From an uncultured Olsenella sp. (GTDB taxonomy: Bacteria; Actinomycetota; Coriobacteriia; Coriobacteriales; Atopobiaceae): a stretch of 64,000 bases of DNA. The DNA is taken from assembly GCA_934660915.1 (NCBI GenBank), contig CAKUIF010000006.1, positions 67,324-131,323 of the forward strand, written 5' to 3'. The translations under genes and the position numbers were made by a program. The notes under the pieces were generated by a model that saw nothing but the letters and a program-made list of their open reading frames with translations, ran no database searches and had not been told where the DNA came from. Of the stretch, positions 32,049 through 41,053 are shown one piece after another. Numbering within the stretch: the first letter of the stretch is position 1; every line of letters begins with the position of its first letter.

Positions 32049-34862
32049 ATGCTCAAAAAGAAACTGGGGTGCGCCCTCGTCGCGCTCGCGATGGTGGCGT
32101 CTTCGTTCCCGGCTCCGGCCCTGGCCGCCGCCCTGGCGGATACCGCCGGATCGCCCTCCGCGGCCTCCTATACGGGGGCGAACGGCGACTACACCTTCGA
32201 GAAGCTCTCCCACCCCAACACGGGCGTCCAGCAGCCCGACGGCATCGTGGACTACCTCGGCAACGGCGAGGTCGGCATCCCCGACGGCACCACGATCGGC
32301 CAGGGCGACCGCGGCCAGAGCTATGCCTGGTCCGCCCTCGCGTACGGCGATGACCTCTACATCGGCACCTGCTACGCCGCCATGGGCAACACGCTGACCC
32401 TCATGTCGAGCACCCTGGGCGACAAGTTCGACAAGGAGACCATGGAGGCTTCCCTGAAGGCCATGTTCAACGGCACCTTCTACTACGGCCACGACGACGG
32501 CGTCGACTCCGGCGGCATCCTCGTCAAGCTCAACACAAAGACGGGCGAGCTCAAGCTGCTCATGTCCCAGTCCACCAACGGAATCGCCCCGCTCTTCCGC
32601 AACGGCGTCGTCTATAACGGCAAGCTCTACTTCTGCGGCAGCGTCAAGGCCAACGGCAGGGCCGGCCTGCCCAGCGTCTACGAGATCGATCCCGCGACCG
32701 ACGAGTTCAAGGCCATCTACGTGGGCCTCTCGAGCATGCAGGACTACGGCGCGGCCTATAAGGCCGGCATCTCCACCGGCATCCGCGGCATGTGCGTCTA
32801 CGACGGCCAGCTCGTCATCAGCAACGTCTACATGGACGCCGCCACCGGAAAGAGCGGCGCCACGATCCTCGCCTCGAGCGACCCTTCTGCGGGTCAGGAC
32901 AGCTTTACCCTGATCGGTGGCGAGGATTCGCTGTTCGGCTACCCCGCGTACCGCTATGCCGACAGCATCTACGGCGGCTCGATCTGGGACATGATCGAGT
33001 ACAACGGCCACCTTTACGCCACCATCTGCACCGGCACGGAGGACAACGCCCCTGACGACAACACGATGCAGTCCTTCGCCCTCGTCCGCGGCGATAAGAA
33101 CTCCGATGGCACCTTTACCTGGACCCCGATCGCTGGCGACCAGCAGCGCGACGGCGCCCGCTACACCTTCGGCATCGACCCTGCCCGTACCCGCGCCGGC
33201 GCGGCCAACCTCATGGTCTACAACGGCTACCTCTACATCGGCGAGTACAACGACGAGGAGATCGCCCTCGAGCGAATCGTCTTCGACAAGTCCGCCGACG
33301 GCGACGGCAGCATGGGCGGCGTCGACTGCAGCTTTGTCAATGCCAACCTCGAGCAGTCCGTCAATCTCTACCGCATGGACCAGAACGAGAACATGGAGCT
33401 CGTGGTGGGCGACGCCACCGACATGTTCCCCAACGGCAGCCTCTCGGGCCTCGGCTCGGGCTGGGGCCGCAGCGAGAACCAGTACGTCTGGCGCATGACG
33501 GTTTACGACGGCAAGCTCTACATCGGCACCTTCGACACGAGCAGCCTGCTCGAGCCCGTCGGCCAGTTCTCCAACGGCGACATCATCGGGATGTCCCCCG
33601 ATGAGTGGGAGACCCAGATTCAGTACCTGAGGGAACTCATCGAGCTGCTGTTCAAGTCCGACGGCGAGGGTGATGGCGCGAGCGTTAACGCCATTGCCGA
33701 GGGCGACGACGCTGCGACCATCGACGAGGCCGTGGCCGAGGGCGACGAGGCTGCTGCTGCCGACGACGCCGCGACCACCGACGACGCCATGGCCGCCGAC
33801 CTGGGCGATTTCCTCGACGAGCTCGAGAGCACGCAGGGTTACCTGAGCGACACCGACGCCGTTGCCCTTGCCGACGAGGGCGATGCCGACTACGCTTCCA
33901 CCATCGAGGATAAGATCCAGTATCACCAGCAGTTCGCCGACTACTACGAGGCCCTTCTTAAGCGCTTCGAGGAACTTGAAAAGAAGTACGAGCTGCCCGA
34001 GAACGTTCGCAAGCAGATCGAGAAGCTCCTCAACGGCCAGACGCTCGAGGACATCAAGAGCGTTATCAAGTGCCTTGAGTACATGAAGGACGCCACGCGC
34101 GGCTTCGACCTCTACGTCACCGACGACGGTGTGAGCTTCGATACCGTTACCGTCGACGGCTTCGGCGACCCCTACAACCACGGCCTGCGCACCTTCGCCG
34201 CGACCAGCCGCGGTCTGTGCATCGGCACCGCCAACCCCTTCAACGGCACGCAGGTCTGGATCCAGCGCGGCGACCTGACGCTCTCTTACGACGCTAATGG
34301 CGGCTCGCTGCCTGAGGAGTCCGCGGGCGCAGACGACACCGACGACGGGACCTACGCTCCCGGCGCCAAGGTGACCGCCAAGGAGAACCTCTACGTCCGC
34401 GAGGGCTACGAGTTCGCCGGCTGGAACACCGCGGTCGACGGCACCGGCGAGTCTTGCGAGCCGGGCGACGAGTTCACGCTGGGCGAGTCCACCACCCTTT
34501 ACGCGCAGTGGAAGAAGAAGGACGAGCCCACCGAGCCCACCGACCCGATCCAGCCGACCGATCCGTCCAACCCCGGCGGTGACAACGGCAACGACGGCGG
34601 CGACACCGGCAACAATAACGGCGGCTCCGACAACAACGGTAACGGCAGCTCCGACAACAACGGCAACGGCTCCAACAGCAACGACTCCAACGGCGACGCC
34701 GGTTCGACCCAGCAGGCGGGCTCCGATGTCCGAAAGGGCTGCTCGAGCGTCCCGAAGACCGGCGACAACTCCGGCGCGATCCTGGCTGTAGCCACCGGCG
34801 CGGCGGCACTCGGTGCCCTGTGCGTTGTCCTCGGCCGCAAGAAGCGCGGCGAGAACGAGTAA
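32049..34862 (+). CDS. Cell-wall-anchored protein with propeller-like N-domain and InlB-type repeat
   Basis: 937 residues. Signal peptide 1-about 26 (LKKKLGCALVALAMVASSFP...ALA). Residues about 80-520 contain repeated YNGKLYFCGS / YDGKLYIGT / YNGYLYIGE strands, suggesting a beta-propeller. An acidic Ala/Asp-rich linker and helical segment follow. Near 755-825 is one InlB/Flg_new repeat (LSYDANGG...GYEFAGWNT...TTLYAQW). A Pro/Thr then Asn/Gly/Ser-rich wall-spanning stretch leads to VPKTGD, a hydrophobic helix and KKRGENE, a sortase signal. GAAAGG precedes ATG 32049. Probable adhesin; ligand unknown. Confidence 0.88.
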   Translation: MLKKKLGCALVALAMVASSFPAPALAAALADTAGSPSAASYTGANGDYTFEKLSHPNTGVQQPDGIVDYLGNGEVGIPDGTTIGQGDRGQSYAWSALAYGDDLYIGTCYAAMGNTLTLMSSTLGDKFDKETMEASLKAMFNGTFYYGHDDGVDSGGILVKLNTKTGELKLLMSQSTNGIAPLFRNGVVYNGKLYFCGSVKANGRAGLPSVYEIDPATDEFKAIYVGLSSMQDYGAAYKAGISTGIRGMCVYDGQLVISNVYMDAATGKSGATILASSDPSAGQDSFTLIGGEDSLFGYPAYRYADSIYGGSIWDMIEYNGHLYATICTGTEDNAPDDNTMQSFALVRGDKNSDGTFTWTPIAGDQQRDGARYTFGIDPARTRAGAANLMVYNGYLYIGEYNDEEIALERIVFDKSADGDGSMGGVDCSFVNANLEQSVNLYRMDQNENMELVVGDATDMFPNGSLSGLGSGWGRSENQYVWRMTVYDGKLYIGTFDTSSLLEPVGQFSNGDIIGMSPDEWETQIQYLRELIELLFKSDGEGDGASVNAIAEGDDAATIDEAVAEGDEAAAADDAATTDDAMAADLGDFLDELESTQGYLSDTDAVALADEGDADYASTIEDKIQYHQQFADYYEALLKRFEELEKKYELPENVRKQIEKLLNGQTLEDIKSVIKCLEYMKDATRGFDLYVTDDGVSFDTVTVDGFGDPYNHGLRTFAATSRGLCIGTANPFNGTQVWIQRGDLTLSYDANGGSLPEESAGADDTDDGTYAPGAKVTAKENLYVREGYEFAGWNTAVDGTGESCEPGDEFTLGESTTLYAQWKKKDEPTEPTDPIQPTDPSNPGGDNGNDGGDTGNNNGGSDNNGNGSSDNNGNGSNSNDSNGDAGSTQQAGSDVRKGCSSVPKTGDNSGAILAVATGAAALGALCVVLGRKKRGENE

Positions 34863-34918
34863 CGCCGCAGCCGCGATCTCGCGACCCAACGTCCGACGCA
34901 TAACCGCCTGACCCCCAG

Positions 34919-34958
34919 AGGCGCGCCGCCCGTCCAACCCGCGGGCGGTGCGCCTTTT
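34919..34958 (+). terminator. Intrinsic terminator of second surface protein gene
   Basis: 14-bp stem with one mismatch (AGGCGCGCCGCCCG with CGGGCGGTGCGCCT), then TTTT. Confidence 0.85.
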
Positions 34959-35038
34959 GTTGTCCCAACCCTGTCATAGAATCGCGTGCAAACCGCACTT
35001 CTTTGTAAGCGGGCATTCCTGGAGATAGGAGCCATGCC

Positions 35039-35590
35039 ATGAAGCTGACTGACGAAGAGCTCGACAAGATCATGGAGAACGCGGGCCTCATGCTGGCCGA
35101 GCCGCACAACCCCAAGGGAAGCTACCGCAAGGGGGATTGGCTGCTCACGCGCTGCGGACGCTGCGGCGTGGTGGCGCACTACCGGCTCACGTACATCTTG
35201 GAAAAGACCCAGATCGGCGAGCCGGTGTGCCGCGCGTGTTTTTGGCCCGGGTGGTACGAGTGGGGCCACAAACTCGACGCGCAGGTGATCCAGAAGCATC
35301 TTGACGAGGGCTACGACCTCGACTTCCTCATCGATTCCGGCTTTGTTCCTCGCCATCATTCCCTCATGATGCCGCAGGCCCAAAAACTCGCCTCCGAGCA
35401 CGGCTATCGCCTTATCGGAATGATCCGCGGCCCTCGCGAGGGCGATGACCTCATGGTCGTTCGCTGCAACGCCTGCGGCCGTCAATCCGTTGAGCGTCCC
35501 TGCGACGTCGAGTTTGGCTGCACCTGCAAGGGCAACGGCCTGGGCGACCGCAACCCCTATCCCGCGGACAAGGCGCTCCCCGCGGAGTAG
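35039..35590 (+). CDS. Zinc-ribbon protein of unknown function
   Basis: 183 residues with CxxC pairs at 39/42 (CGRC), 64/67 (CRAC), 143/146 (CNAC) and further Cys at 155, 161 and 163, suggesting two treble-clef or zinc-ribbon modules separated by a 75-residue segment. No family recognised. It lies 108 bases upstream of the Sau3AI-like restriction gene, in the same direction, but without overlap, so a link to restriction-modification is not shown. The ribosome site GGAGATAGGAGCC is close to ATG 35039. Confidence 0.75.
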   Translation: MKLTDEELDKIMENAGLMLAEPHNPKGSYRKGDWLLTRCGRCGVVAHYRLTYILEKTQIGEPVCRACFWPGWYEWGHKLDAQVIQKHLDEGYDLDFLIDSGFVPRHHSLMMPQAQKLASEHGYRLIGMIRGPREGDDLMVVRCNACGRQSVERPCDVEFGCTCKGNGLGDRNPYPADKALPAE

Positions 35591-35698
35591 GGGGTCCGAG
35601 CGGCTGGTGTCCCTGGAGTATAAATAATCGATTCATCTGCTGCACGTCCTCCCTCCCTGCTACTGTGGAAACACTGCATCAGCAAAGGAGGGCGTAGC

Positions 35699-37042
35699 AT
35701 GAGCGAATCCATCAAGAAGTACGACCCGTCCGACCGCGAGTCGATTCTGGCGTACGCCCAGCGTCTTGTGGGAAAGACTCTGCGGCAGGTGACCGATGCC
35801 GGCGAGCTGGCCGATCCGCACCGTCGCCGCGGCTCCTTCGGAAACGCCCTCGAGGAGCACTACTTTGACTATGCGATCAACAGCGACTCGAGCGCCGACT
35901 TCGCGGAGGCGGGGCTCGAACTCAAGGCGACGCCGCTCAAGCTTGTAAAGAAGGGCAAGCAAGAAGTCCTTGTTGCCAAGGAACGCTTGGTCCTGGGGAT
36001 GATTGACTACGACACGGTAGTGAACGAGAGCTTCGACACCAGCCACGTGTTGCAAAAGTGCTCGGACGTGCTGCTCGTTTCGTATGTCTACGAAAAAGAG
36101 AAGAACCCCGTCGACTACGTGATCGTGGCGGTTGCTGAGTGGAGGATTCCCGAGGAGGACCTCCCCCAGATCAGGAGCGACTTCGAGACCATCGTGGCTA
36201 AAGTGCGGGCCGGTCACGCAGAAGATATCTCTGGTTCCGACACCATGTATCTTGAGGCCTGCACAAAGGCCGCAAACGGTAGCGTTCGCACGAGTCAACC
36301 GTTCTCTGATGTTCCCGCGAAGCCCCGTGCATGGGCGCTCAAGGCGTCATATATGACTGTTATCCAGCAGGGAATTCTCCGCGGCATGCAGGCGATGCCG
36401 CGCTCCGCCGCCGAGAAGCGGCTCGGGCTTCTTGAGCTGGTTAAGGCCCGTTTTGTGTCGTACTTCGGCATGACCGAGCGGGAGCTTCAGGTGAAGTTCT
36501 CGCTAACCAAGTCCAAGGACCTCTGTGCGAGAATCACGCGCTGCATCCTCGGTGTCGATTCCGACAACGAGATCGCGGAGTTCGCGAAGGCCAACGTCAA
36601 GCCAAAGACGATCCGCCTCAAGCGAAACGGCGTGCCTAAGGAGGCGATGTCGTTCCCGTGCTTTGACTACTTCGAGCTCGAGGAGAGGCCTTTTGAGGAG
36701 TCGGACTTCCTCGGCTATCTTCAGCAGAAGTACCTCTTTGTGATTTATCGCGAGGACGATGCTGGGGATTATCGTCTATCGAACGTTTGCTTCTGGCAGA
36801 TGCCGGAAAGCGATCTGGGAGAGGCGAGGCGCTGTTATGAGCAGATGCAGCAGAACGTTCGCGAGGGAAGGGCGGATGTCTCGGTGAAGAGCTCAGAGAA
36901 TCGCTGCTGCCACGTTCGTCCTCATGGGGCGAACTCCGCCGACACCAAGCCTCAGCCTCACGGCGCGCCTGTGGTCAAGAAGTGCTTCTGGCTCAACCAG
37001 CGTTACCTTGCGGAGGAGATTGCGCGGACGCTGGGCGAGTAA
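35699..37042 (+). CDS. Sau3AI/MutH-like type II restriction endonuclease (GATC)
   Basis: 447 residues. The N-terminal half has the MutH/Sau3AI catalytic arrangement: GSFGNALEEHYFDYAI (Glu near 52), then Asp 67 and the ExK of AGLELKATPLK (Glu 74, Lys 76). The C-terminal half is a degenerate MutH-like repeat (VPKEAMSFPCFDYFELEERPF), as in Sau3AI, where it helps in binding a second site. Length is close to Sau3AI. GATC specificity is inferred from the family. AAAGGAGG precedes the ATG. The cognate methyltransferase follows. Confidence 0.88.
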   Translation: MSESIKKYDPSDRESILAYAQRLVGKTLRQVTDAGELADPHRRRGSFGNALEEHYFDYAINSDSSADFAEAGLELKATPLKLVKKGKQEVLVAKERLVLGMIDYDTVVNESFDTSHVLQKCSDVLLVSYVYEKEKNPVDYVIVAVAEWRIPEEDLPQIRSDFETIVAKVRAGHAEDISGSDTMYLEACTKAANGSVRTSQPFSDVPAKPRAWALKASYMTVIQQGILRGMQAMPRSAAEKRLGLLELVKARFVSYFGMTERELQVKFSLTKSKDLCARITRCILGVDSDNEIAEFAKANVKPKTIRLKRNGVPKEAMSFPCFDYFELEERPFEESDFLGYLQQKYLFVIYREDDAGDYRLSNVCFWQMPESDLGEARRCYEQMQQNVREGRADVSVKSSENRCCHVRPHGANSADTKPQPHGAPVVKKCFWLNQRYLAEEIARTLGE

Positions 37043-37050
37043 GCCATCCC

Positions 37051-37083
37051 TTGATCTTGTCTCACCGATCAGCTATCATGATC
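37051..37083 (+). promoter_or_regulatory. Methyltransferase promoter containing three GATC sites
   Basis: TTGATC (37051-37056) and TATCAT (37074-37079) are separated by 17 bases, a good promoter within the 76-bp gap between restriction and methyltransferase genes. GATC occurs at 37053 (in the -35), 37067 (spacer) and 37080 (just after the -10), so methylation by the product could affect its own promoter. Confidence 0.65.
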
Positions 37084-37118
37084 AAGTTTTCATCACAGAC
37101 AGCGAATGGAGAAACGTG

Positions 37119-38414
37119 ATGAACGAGATCAAGATAGCTGAGCTATTTGCGGGTGTGGGCGGCTTTCGTCTGGGCCTTGAGGGGTATGACGACCCCAAGG
37201 GCTCGGGCATGAATATGCCCTCCGCGGGTCCATTCAAGACTATTTGGGCGAACCAGTGGGAGCCGCCCGGAACGGCCTCCAAGCAGTTCGCCGCTGCCTG
37301 CTACAAGGCGCGCTTCGGCGAGGACTCGGTCGTGAACGAGGACATCCACGAGGTCATCGCCCAGTTCGAGCGAGGGGAGCGAGACATCCCCGACGTCGAC
37401 ATGGTCGTGGGCGGCTTCCCGTGCCAGGACTACTCCGTGGCCAAGCCCCTCTCCCAGGCCGGTGGCATCGAGGGCAAGAAGGGCGTCCTGTGGTGGGATA
37501 TCCACCGGTTCCTGCAGATGAAGGGGCCGGAGAGGCAGCCGCGCTATGTCCTTCTTGAGAACGTCGACCGCCTGCTCAAGAGCCCCGCGACCCAGCGCGG
37601 CCGCGACTTCGCCATCATCCTCTCGTGCCTGAACGAGCTCGGCTACTCCGTCGAGTGGCGCGTCGTGAACTCCGCCGAGTACGGCTTCCCGCAGCGCCGC
37701 AAGCGCACCTATATCCTCGCCCGCCTCACCGGCGAGGTGTGGGACCTGGAGGAGCGCCTCTCCCACGGCGTGCTCGCCGAGGCCTTTCCCATCGTGGAGC
37801 CCGAGTCGGTCGACTGGGTCTACATCCCCGAGGACCCCTACCAGGCCACCCAGGAGTTCAACAAGGGCGCCGGCTCCAAGACCTCGCCGTTCCATGAGGC
37901 GGGCGTCATGCAGGACGGCCGCGTCGCCACGGCGAAGGTTGTGGAGGCCTACACCGGGCCGCGCATGACCCTGGGTGACGTGCTGGTGGATGAGGTCGAC
38001 GTGCCCGAGGAGTTCTTCATCGAGCCTGAGAAGCTGCCCCAGTGGGAGTACCTCAAGGGCGCGAAGCGCGAGCGGCGTGTCAACAAGCAGACGGGCTACG
38101 AGTACACCTACTCGGAGGGCTCCATGGCCTTCCCGGACGCGACCGACAAGCCGTCGAGGACCATCCTCACCGGCGAGGGCGGCCGCGGCGCTTCCCGCTT
38201 CAAACACGTCATCAAGTGCGAGGATGGGCGCTACCGGCGCCTTGTGCCCGACGAGCTCGACCGGCTCCAGGGATTCCCGCGCGGCTGGACCAATACGGGC
38301 ATGTCCGACGGGCGCCGCGCGTTCTGCATGGGCAACGCGCTCGTGACCGGCATCCCGCACCGCATCGGTCAGGCGCTTATTCGCAGCATCGAGGCGGAAG
38401 GCGCTTCTTGCTAA
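37119..38414 (+). CDS. DNA (cytosine-5) methyltransferase, GATC-type
   Basis: 431 residues. C5-methyltransferase motifs in order: I at IAELFAGVGGFRLGLEG (SAM binding), IV with catalytic Cys 102 in GGFPCQDYSVA, VI in LLENVDRLLKS, VIII in FPQRRKRTYIL, and X near GNALVTGIPHRI. The variable target-recognition region lies between VIII and IX, and ends before SRTILTGEGG. Paired with a Sau3AI-like endonuclease it should methylate C in GATC. The frame runs back to 36924 but ATG 37119 opens the conserved N-terminus; GGAGAAAC precedes it. Confidence 0.93.
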   Translation: MNEIKIAELFAGVGGFRLGLEGYDDPKGSGMNMPSAGPFKTIWANQWEPPGTASKQFAAACYKARFGEDSVVNEDIHEVIAQFERGERDIPDVDMVVGGFPCQDYSVAKPLSQAGGIEGKKGVLWWDIHRFLQMKGPERQPRYVLLENVDRLLKSPATQRGRDFAIILSCLNELGYSVEWRVVNSAEYGFPQRRKRTYILARLTGEVWDLEERLSHGVLAEAFPIVEPESVDWVYIPEDPYQATQEFNKGAGSKTSPFHEAGVMQDGRVATAKVVEAYTGPRMTLGDVLVDEVDVPEEFFIEPEKLPQWEYLKGAKRERRVNKQTGYEYTYSEGSMAFPDATDKPSRTILTGEGGRGASRFKHVIKCEDGRYRRLVPDELDRLQGFPRGWTNTGMSDGRRAFCMGNALVTGIPHRIGQALIRSIEAEGASC

Positions 38415-38432
38415 ACGTGCGTTGCACAAGAC

Positions 38433-38547
38433 GGCGCTGTGGCAGGAGGGCGAACGACAACGTTAAGAAAAAAGGCGCTGTGGCAGGGGTTTCTTGCCAC
38501 AGCGCCATGTTTTGCAACGCGAAGGCGTTGCGGATTGCCACGGCGCC
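38433..38547. repeat. GGCGCTGTGGCA repeat cluster after methyltransferase
   Basis: GGCGCTGTGGCA at 38433 and 38474, with mirrors TGCCACAGCGCC at 38495 and TGCCACGGCGCC at 38536, so nested hairpins can form; a further hairpin GCAACGC/GCGTTGC is at 38514-38531. The 199-bp gap between the convergent methyltransferase and dehydrogenase genes holds only this. Confidence 0.8.
38464..38506 (-). terminator. Terminator on the minus strand for the dehydrogenase gene
   Basis: 12-bp perfect stem (38474-38485 with 38495-38506); read leftward it runs into TTTTTTCTTA (38464-38473). The plus-strand side has only ATGTTTT, so it works best for minus-strand transcripts. Confidence 0.75.
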
Positions 38548-38613
38548 CTTCTTTCCAACGCGGGGGGTGGGGCTGCGCCGATCGCGCGGGTGTGGCGTGG
38601 TCCTTCTTGAGAG

Positions 38614-39579
38614 CTAGAGCTTCTCGTGGAGCTTGAGCAGCTCGATGAGCATGTGGTCGCGGTACTCGGCGAGGGTCTCGGGGGTGTTGCCTTTGCTGGC
38701 CGGGCGCGCGGCGAGCTCGGCGTTGACGCCTTCTTGGGCCACGTGCGCCCACTCGGGCGGGAGGCTCTTCCAGTCGGCCATGTCCGCGAGCCACAGGCTG
38801 ACGGAGTCGTTGAGGTGGTTCATCAGGCCCTCGACGCCGCCCTTGCCGCCGCCAAGCTCAAAGACGAGCGACGGGCCCATGATGCCCCAGCGGATGCCCG
38901 GGCCGAAGGTGACGGCTTTGTCAGCGTCCTCCACGGTGCACACGCCCGAGAGGACGAGGTTGGCCACCTCTCGGTACAGGGCCATCTGGAGGCGGTTGCA
39001 GATGAAGCCGAGGGCCTCCTTTTGCAGGACGACGGGCTCCATGCCGATGCGCGCGTAGAAGGCCTTCGCGCAGTCGACGGTGGCGTCGGTGGTCTTCTCG
39101 CCCTTGGTGATCTCGACGAGGGGGATGAGGTGGGGCGGGTTGTACGGGTGGCCGCCGCAGAAACGCTCGGGGTGCTCGGCGTTCTTTGCGATCTCGGTCA
39201 CGAGGAGGCCGGAGGTCGAGCTGGCGATGATGGCGTCGGGCGCGGCCGCGGCCTCGAGCTCGCGCACGAGCTCCCACTTGACCTCGTAGTGCTCGCTTGA
39301 GGACTCCTGGATGAACTGCGCATGGGCGACCGCCTCGGCGACGGAGGTGGTGTAGTGGATGCGTGCCTCGATCTGGGCAGCTTGGTCGTCGTCGTAGACG
39401 CCGTTCTTTACGAGGGACTCCATCGAGGCGTGGACGCGCTCGCGGGCAAGCGCGCTCGACTCCTCGGTGCGGTTCTGGGCCCAGACCTCGAGCCCGGCCA
39501 TCGCGAACTTGAGCGCCCAGCTGTAGCCGATGACGCCCGCGCCGATGGATGCGGCGCATGTGATGTTGTCTGCCTGCAT
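38614..39579 (-). CDS. 3-hydroxyacyl-CoA dehydrogenase-family enzyme (carnitine/gulonate dehydrogenase-like)
   Basis: 321 residues. NAD-binding ASIGAGVIGYSWALKFAMAG near residue 10, then QESSSEHYEVK, SSTSGLLVTEIA, the catalytic His in GGHPYNPPHLIPLVEI, and FICNRLQMALYREV. Length and the PYNPPHLIPLVE segment resemble L-carnitine 3-dehydrogenase and L-gulonate 3-dehydrogenase more than fatty-acid enzymes with CoA. The natural substrate is unknown; no CoA-transferase or thioesterase is adjacent. GGAGGCA precedes ATG 39579. Confidence 0.85.
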   Translation of the reverse strand: MQADNITCAASIGAGVIGYSWALKFAMAGLEVWAQNRTEESSALARERVHASMESLVKNGVYDDDQAAQIEARIHYTTSVAEAVAHAQFIQESSSEHYEVKWELVRELEAAAAPDAIIASSTSGLLVTEIAKNAEHPERFCGGHPYNPPHLIPLVEITKGEKTTDATVDCAKAFYARIGMEPVVLQKEALGFICNRLQMALYREVANLVLSGVCTVEDADKAVTFGPGIRWGIMGPSLVFELGGGKGGVEGLMNHLNDSVSLWLADMADWKSLPPEWAHVAQEGVNAELAARPASKGNTPETLAEYRDHMLIELLKLHEKL

Positions 39580-39735
39580 GTTGCCTCCTGCGTGATTGAC
39601 CTGCGCGGAACTGCGTGGGATTAACGCCGCGTGCAGTATAGGTCTCCGACGGCGGGAGGGTGCCTTCAGGTTTGCCGGCGGTCGGGCGGGTCCGTCGGCG
39701 GGGCGGGGCGAGGTGCGGCGGTGCGCGCGTTGGGG

Positions 39736-40689
39736 CTAGTCCTGACGGTTGACGATCACGATGCCGGCGCAGACGAGTACGAGCGACACGACGGCGAGGG
39801 CGGGGGAGAGCACGTCCGTCTCGCCGAGGAGGATGGCCGAGAGGATGACGCCGAAGATCGGGTTGACGAAGCCGAAGACGGCGACGCGCGAGACGTCGTT
39901 CGCGGCGATGGTAGCCGACCAGACCGAGTAGGCGGCGGCGCTGATGAAGCCCATGTACACGAGCAGGGCGATTGCGGCGATGGGGTTCGCGGCCGGCGCC
40001 GGCGCGACGTGGCCGCCCGCGGCGAGGCCCGCGACCAGCATGACGGCGCCGCCGATGACGAACTGCCAGCCCGAGAGCAGGATCGGGTCGTGGTCGGCGG
40101 AGTAGCGCTTGCAGAGGTTGCTCGACATGGCGGCGGCGAAGGTCGAGAGGAAGACGAGGCCCTCTCCGTCGAGGCGGAAGCTCAGGCCGCCGCCGGTGCT
40201 GCCGCTGAGGTTGACGATGAGGACACCGGCGAAGCCGAGGATGCAACCGAGGGCCTTGGCGCCGGTCATGCGCTCGGTGCGGAAGGCGTAGGTGGCTAGG
40301 AGCACGATGATGAAGGTGCTGCTCGCCTCGATGATGGAGCTCGTTACGCCCGGGCAGCGCGAGAGGCCGATGTAGAACAGCAGGTACTGCAGGATGGTCT
40401 GAAAGACCGAGAGCTTGATGACGCAGGGCCAGTCGCGGCGCGCGGGCACGAAGGGGCGGCGGCGCGCGATGCTCATGCCGACGGCGACGAGGGCGCCGGA
40501 GATCAGGAAGCGCGCGCCGGCGAACGCGATGATGGAGGCGACGTCGGTCGACGCGATGTCAAAGAGGCCGTAGCCGATCTTTATGCAGGGAAAGGCTGAG
40601 CCCCACAGCAGGCACGCGAAGGTGCAGCCGAGGACGAGTCCGGGCGTCGTGGCGAGGAAGGGTTTCTTTGCGGCGACGGGTTGCGCCAT
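39736..40689 (-). CDS. EamA/DMT-family membrane transporter
   Basis: 317 residues with about ten hydrophobic helices in two EamA repeats: CTFACLLWGSAFPCIKIGYG at the start of repeat one and AIALLVYMGFISAAAYSVWS in repeat two, with FGFVNPIFGVILSAILLGE in the last third. DMT proteins export amino acids, nucleosides or other metabolites; the substrate here cannot be told. It lies 156 bases upstream of the dehydrogenase on the same strand and may be cotranscribed. Confidence 0.88.
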   Translation of the reverse strand: MAQPVAAKKPFLATTPGLVLGCTFACLLWGSAFPCIKIGYGLFDIASTDVASIIAFAGARFLISGALVAVGMSIARRRPFVPARRDWPCVIKLSVFQTILQYLLFYIGLSRCPGVTSSIIEASSTFIIVLLATYAFRTERMTGAKALGCILGFAGVLIVNLSGSTGGGLSFRLDGEGLVFLSTFAAAMSSNLCKRYSADHDPILLSGWQFVIGGAVMLVAGLAAGGHVAPAPAANPIAAIALLVYMGFISAAAYSVWSATIAANDVSRVAVFGFVNPIFGVILSAILLGETDVLSPALAVVSLVLVCAGIVIVNRQD

Positions 40690-40745
40690 GTGTTCGGTCC
40701 AATCGTTGGGTGGGTTCGGGTTTGGGCTGCGTTAAAAGTCTCTGC

Positions 40746-40923
40746 GGGCTACGTTGTGGCCACTTGATGCGCCGAAACGGTACCCGGGCTACGTGTTCTG
40801 CGCCCTCGTTGGGGCGGTAAAGGCTTCCAAAGGCTGTTTTGCCGAAGTGTCCGCCTGGTTTTGCCCGAAAATACGTAGCCCGGAGCGAGGTTTGACGCAC
40901 GCAAGTGTCCCGCCGTAGCCCGG
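40746..40923. repeat. GGGCTACGT inverted-repeat cluster
   Basis: CCGGGCTACGT (40784-40794) mirrors ACGTAGCCCGG (40873-40883); additional half copies GGGCTACGT at 40746 and CGTAGCCCGGA ending about 40924. They fill the left part of the 364-bp gap 40690-41053 between the transporter start and the purL end. No gene seen in the gap. Confidence 0.75.
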
Positions 40924-40999
40924 AGCCGCTTTCGGCGCGCGGAGTGTGCGGAGCGCGTCGGACGGGGCTCTCCTGGATTAGAGGGCGCCGCGCAAAAGA

Positions 41000-41031
41000 C
41001 CGCCCGCCCGCGACGGTGCGCGGACGGGCGG
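41000..41031 (-). terminator. Intrinsic terminator of purL
   Basis: 13-bp stem with one mismatch (CCGCCCGCCCGCG with CGCGGACGGGCGG), 6-base loop; on the minus strand it runs into GTCTTTTGC. Confidence 0.75.
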
Positions 41032-41053
41032 CCGGGGGAGCAATACCTGCGCG

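Noticed and set aside
27214..38414. Complete Wadjet or another known multi-gene defence operon
   Set aside because: Only the JetD-like gene is seen; no SMC-like ATPase, kleisin or helper gene is present. The R-M system 7 kb away is separate.
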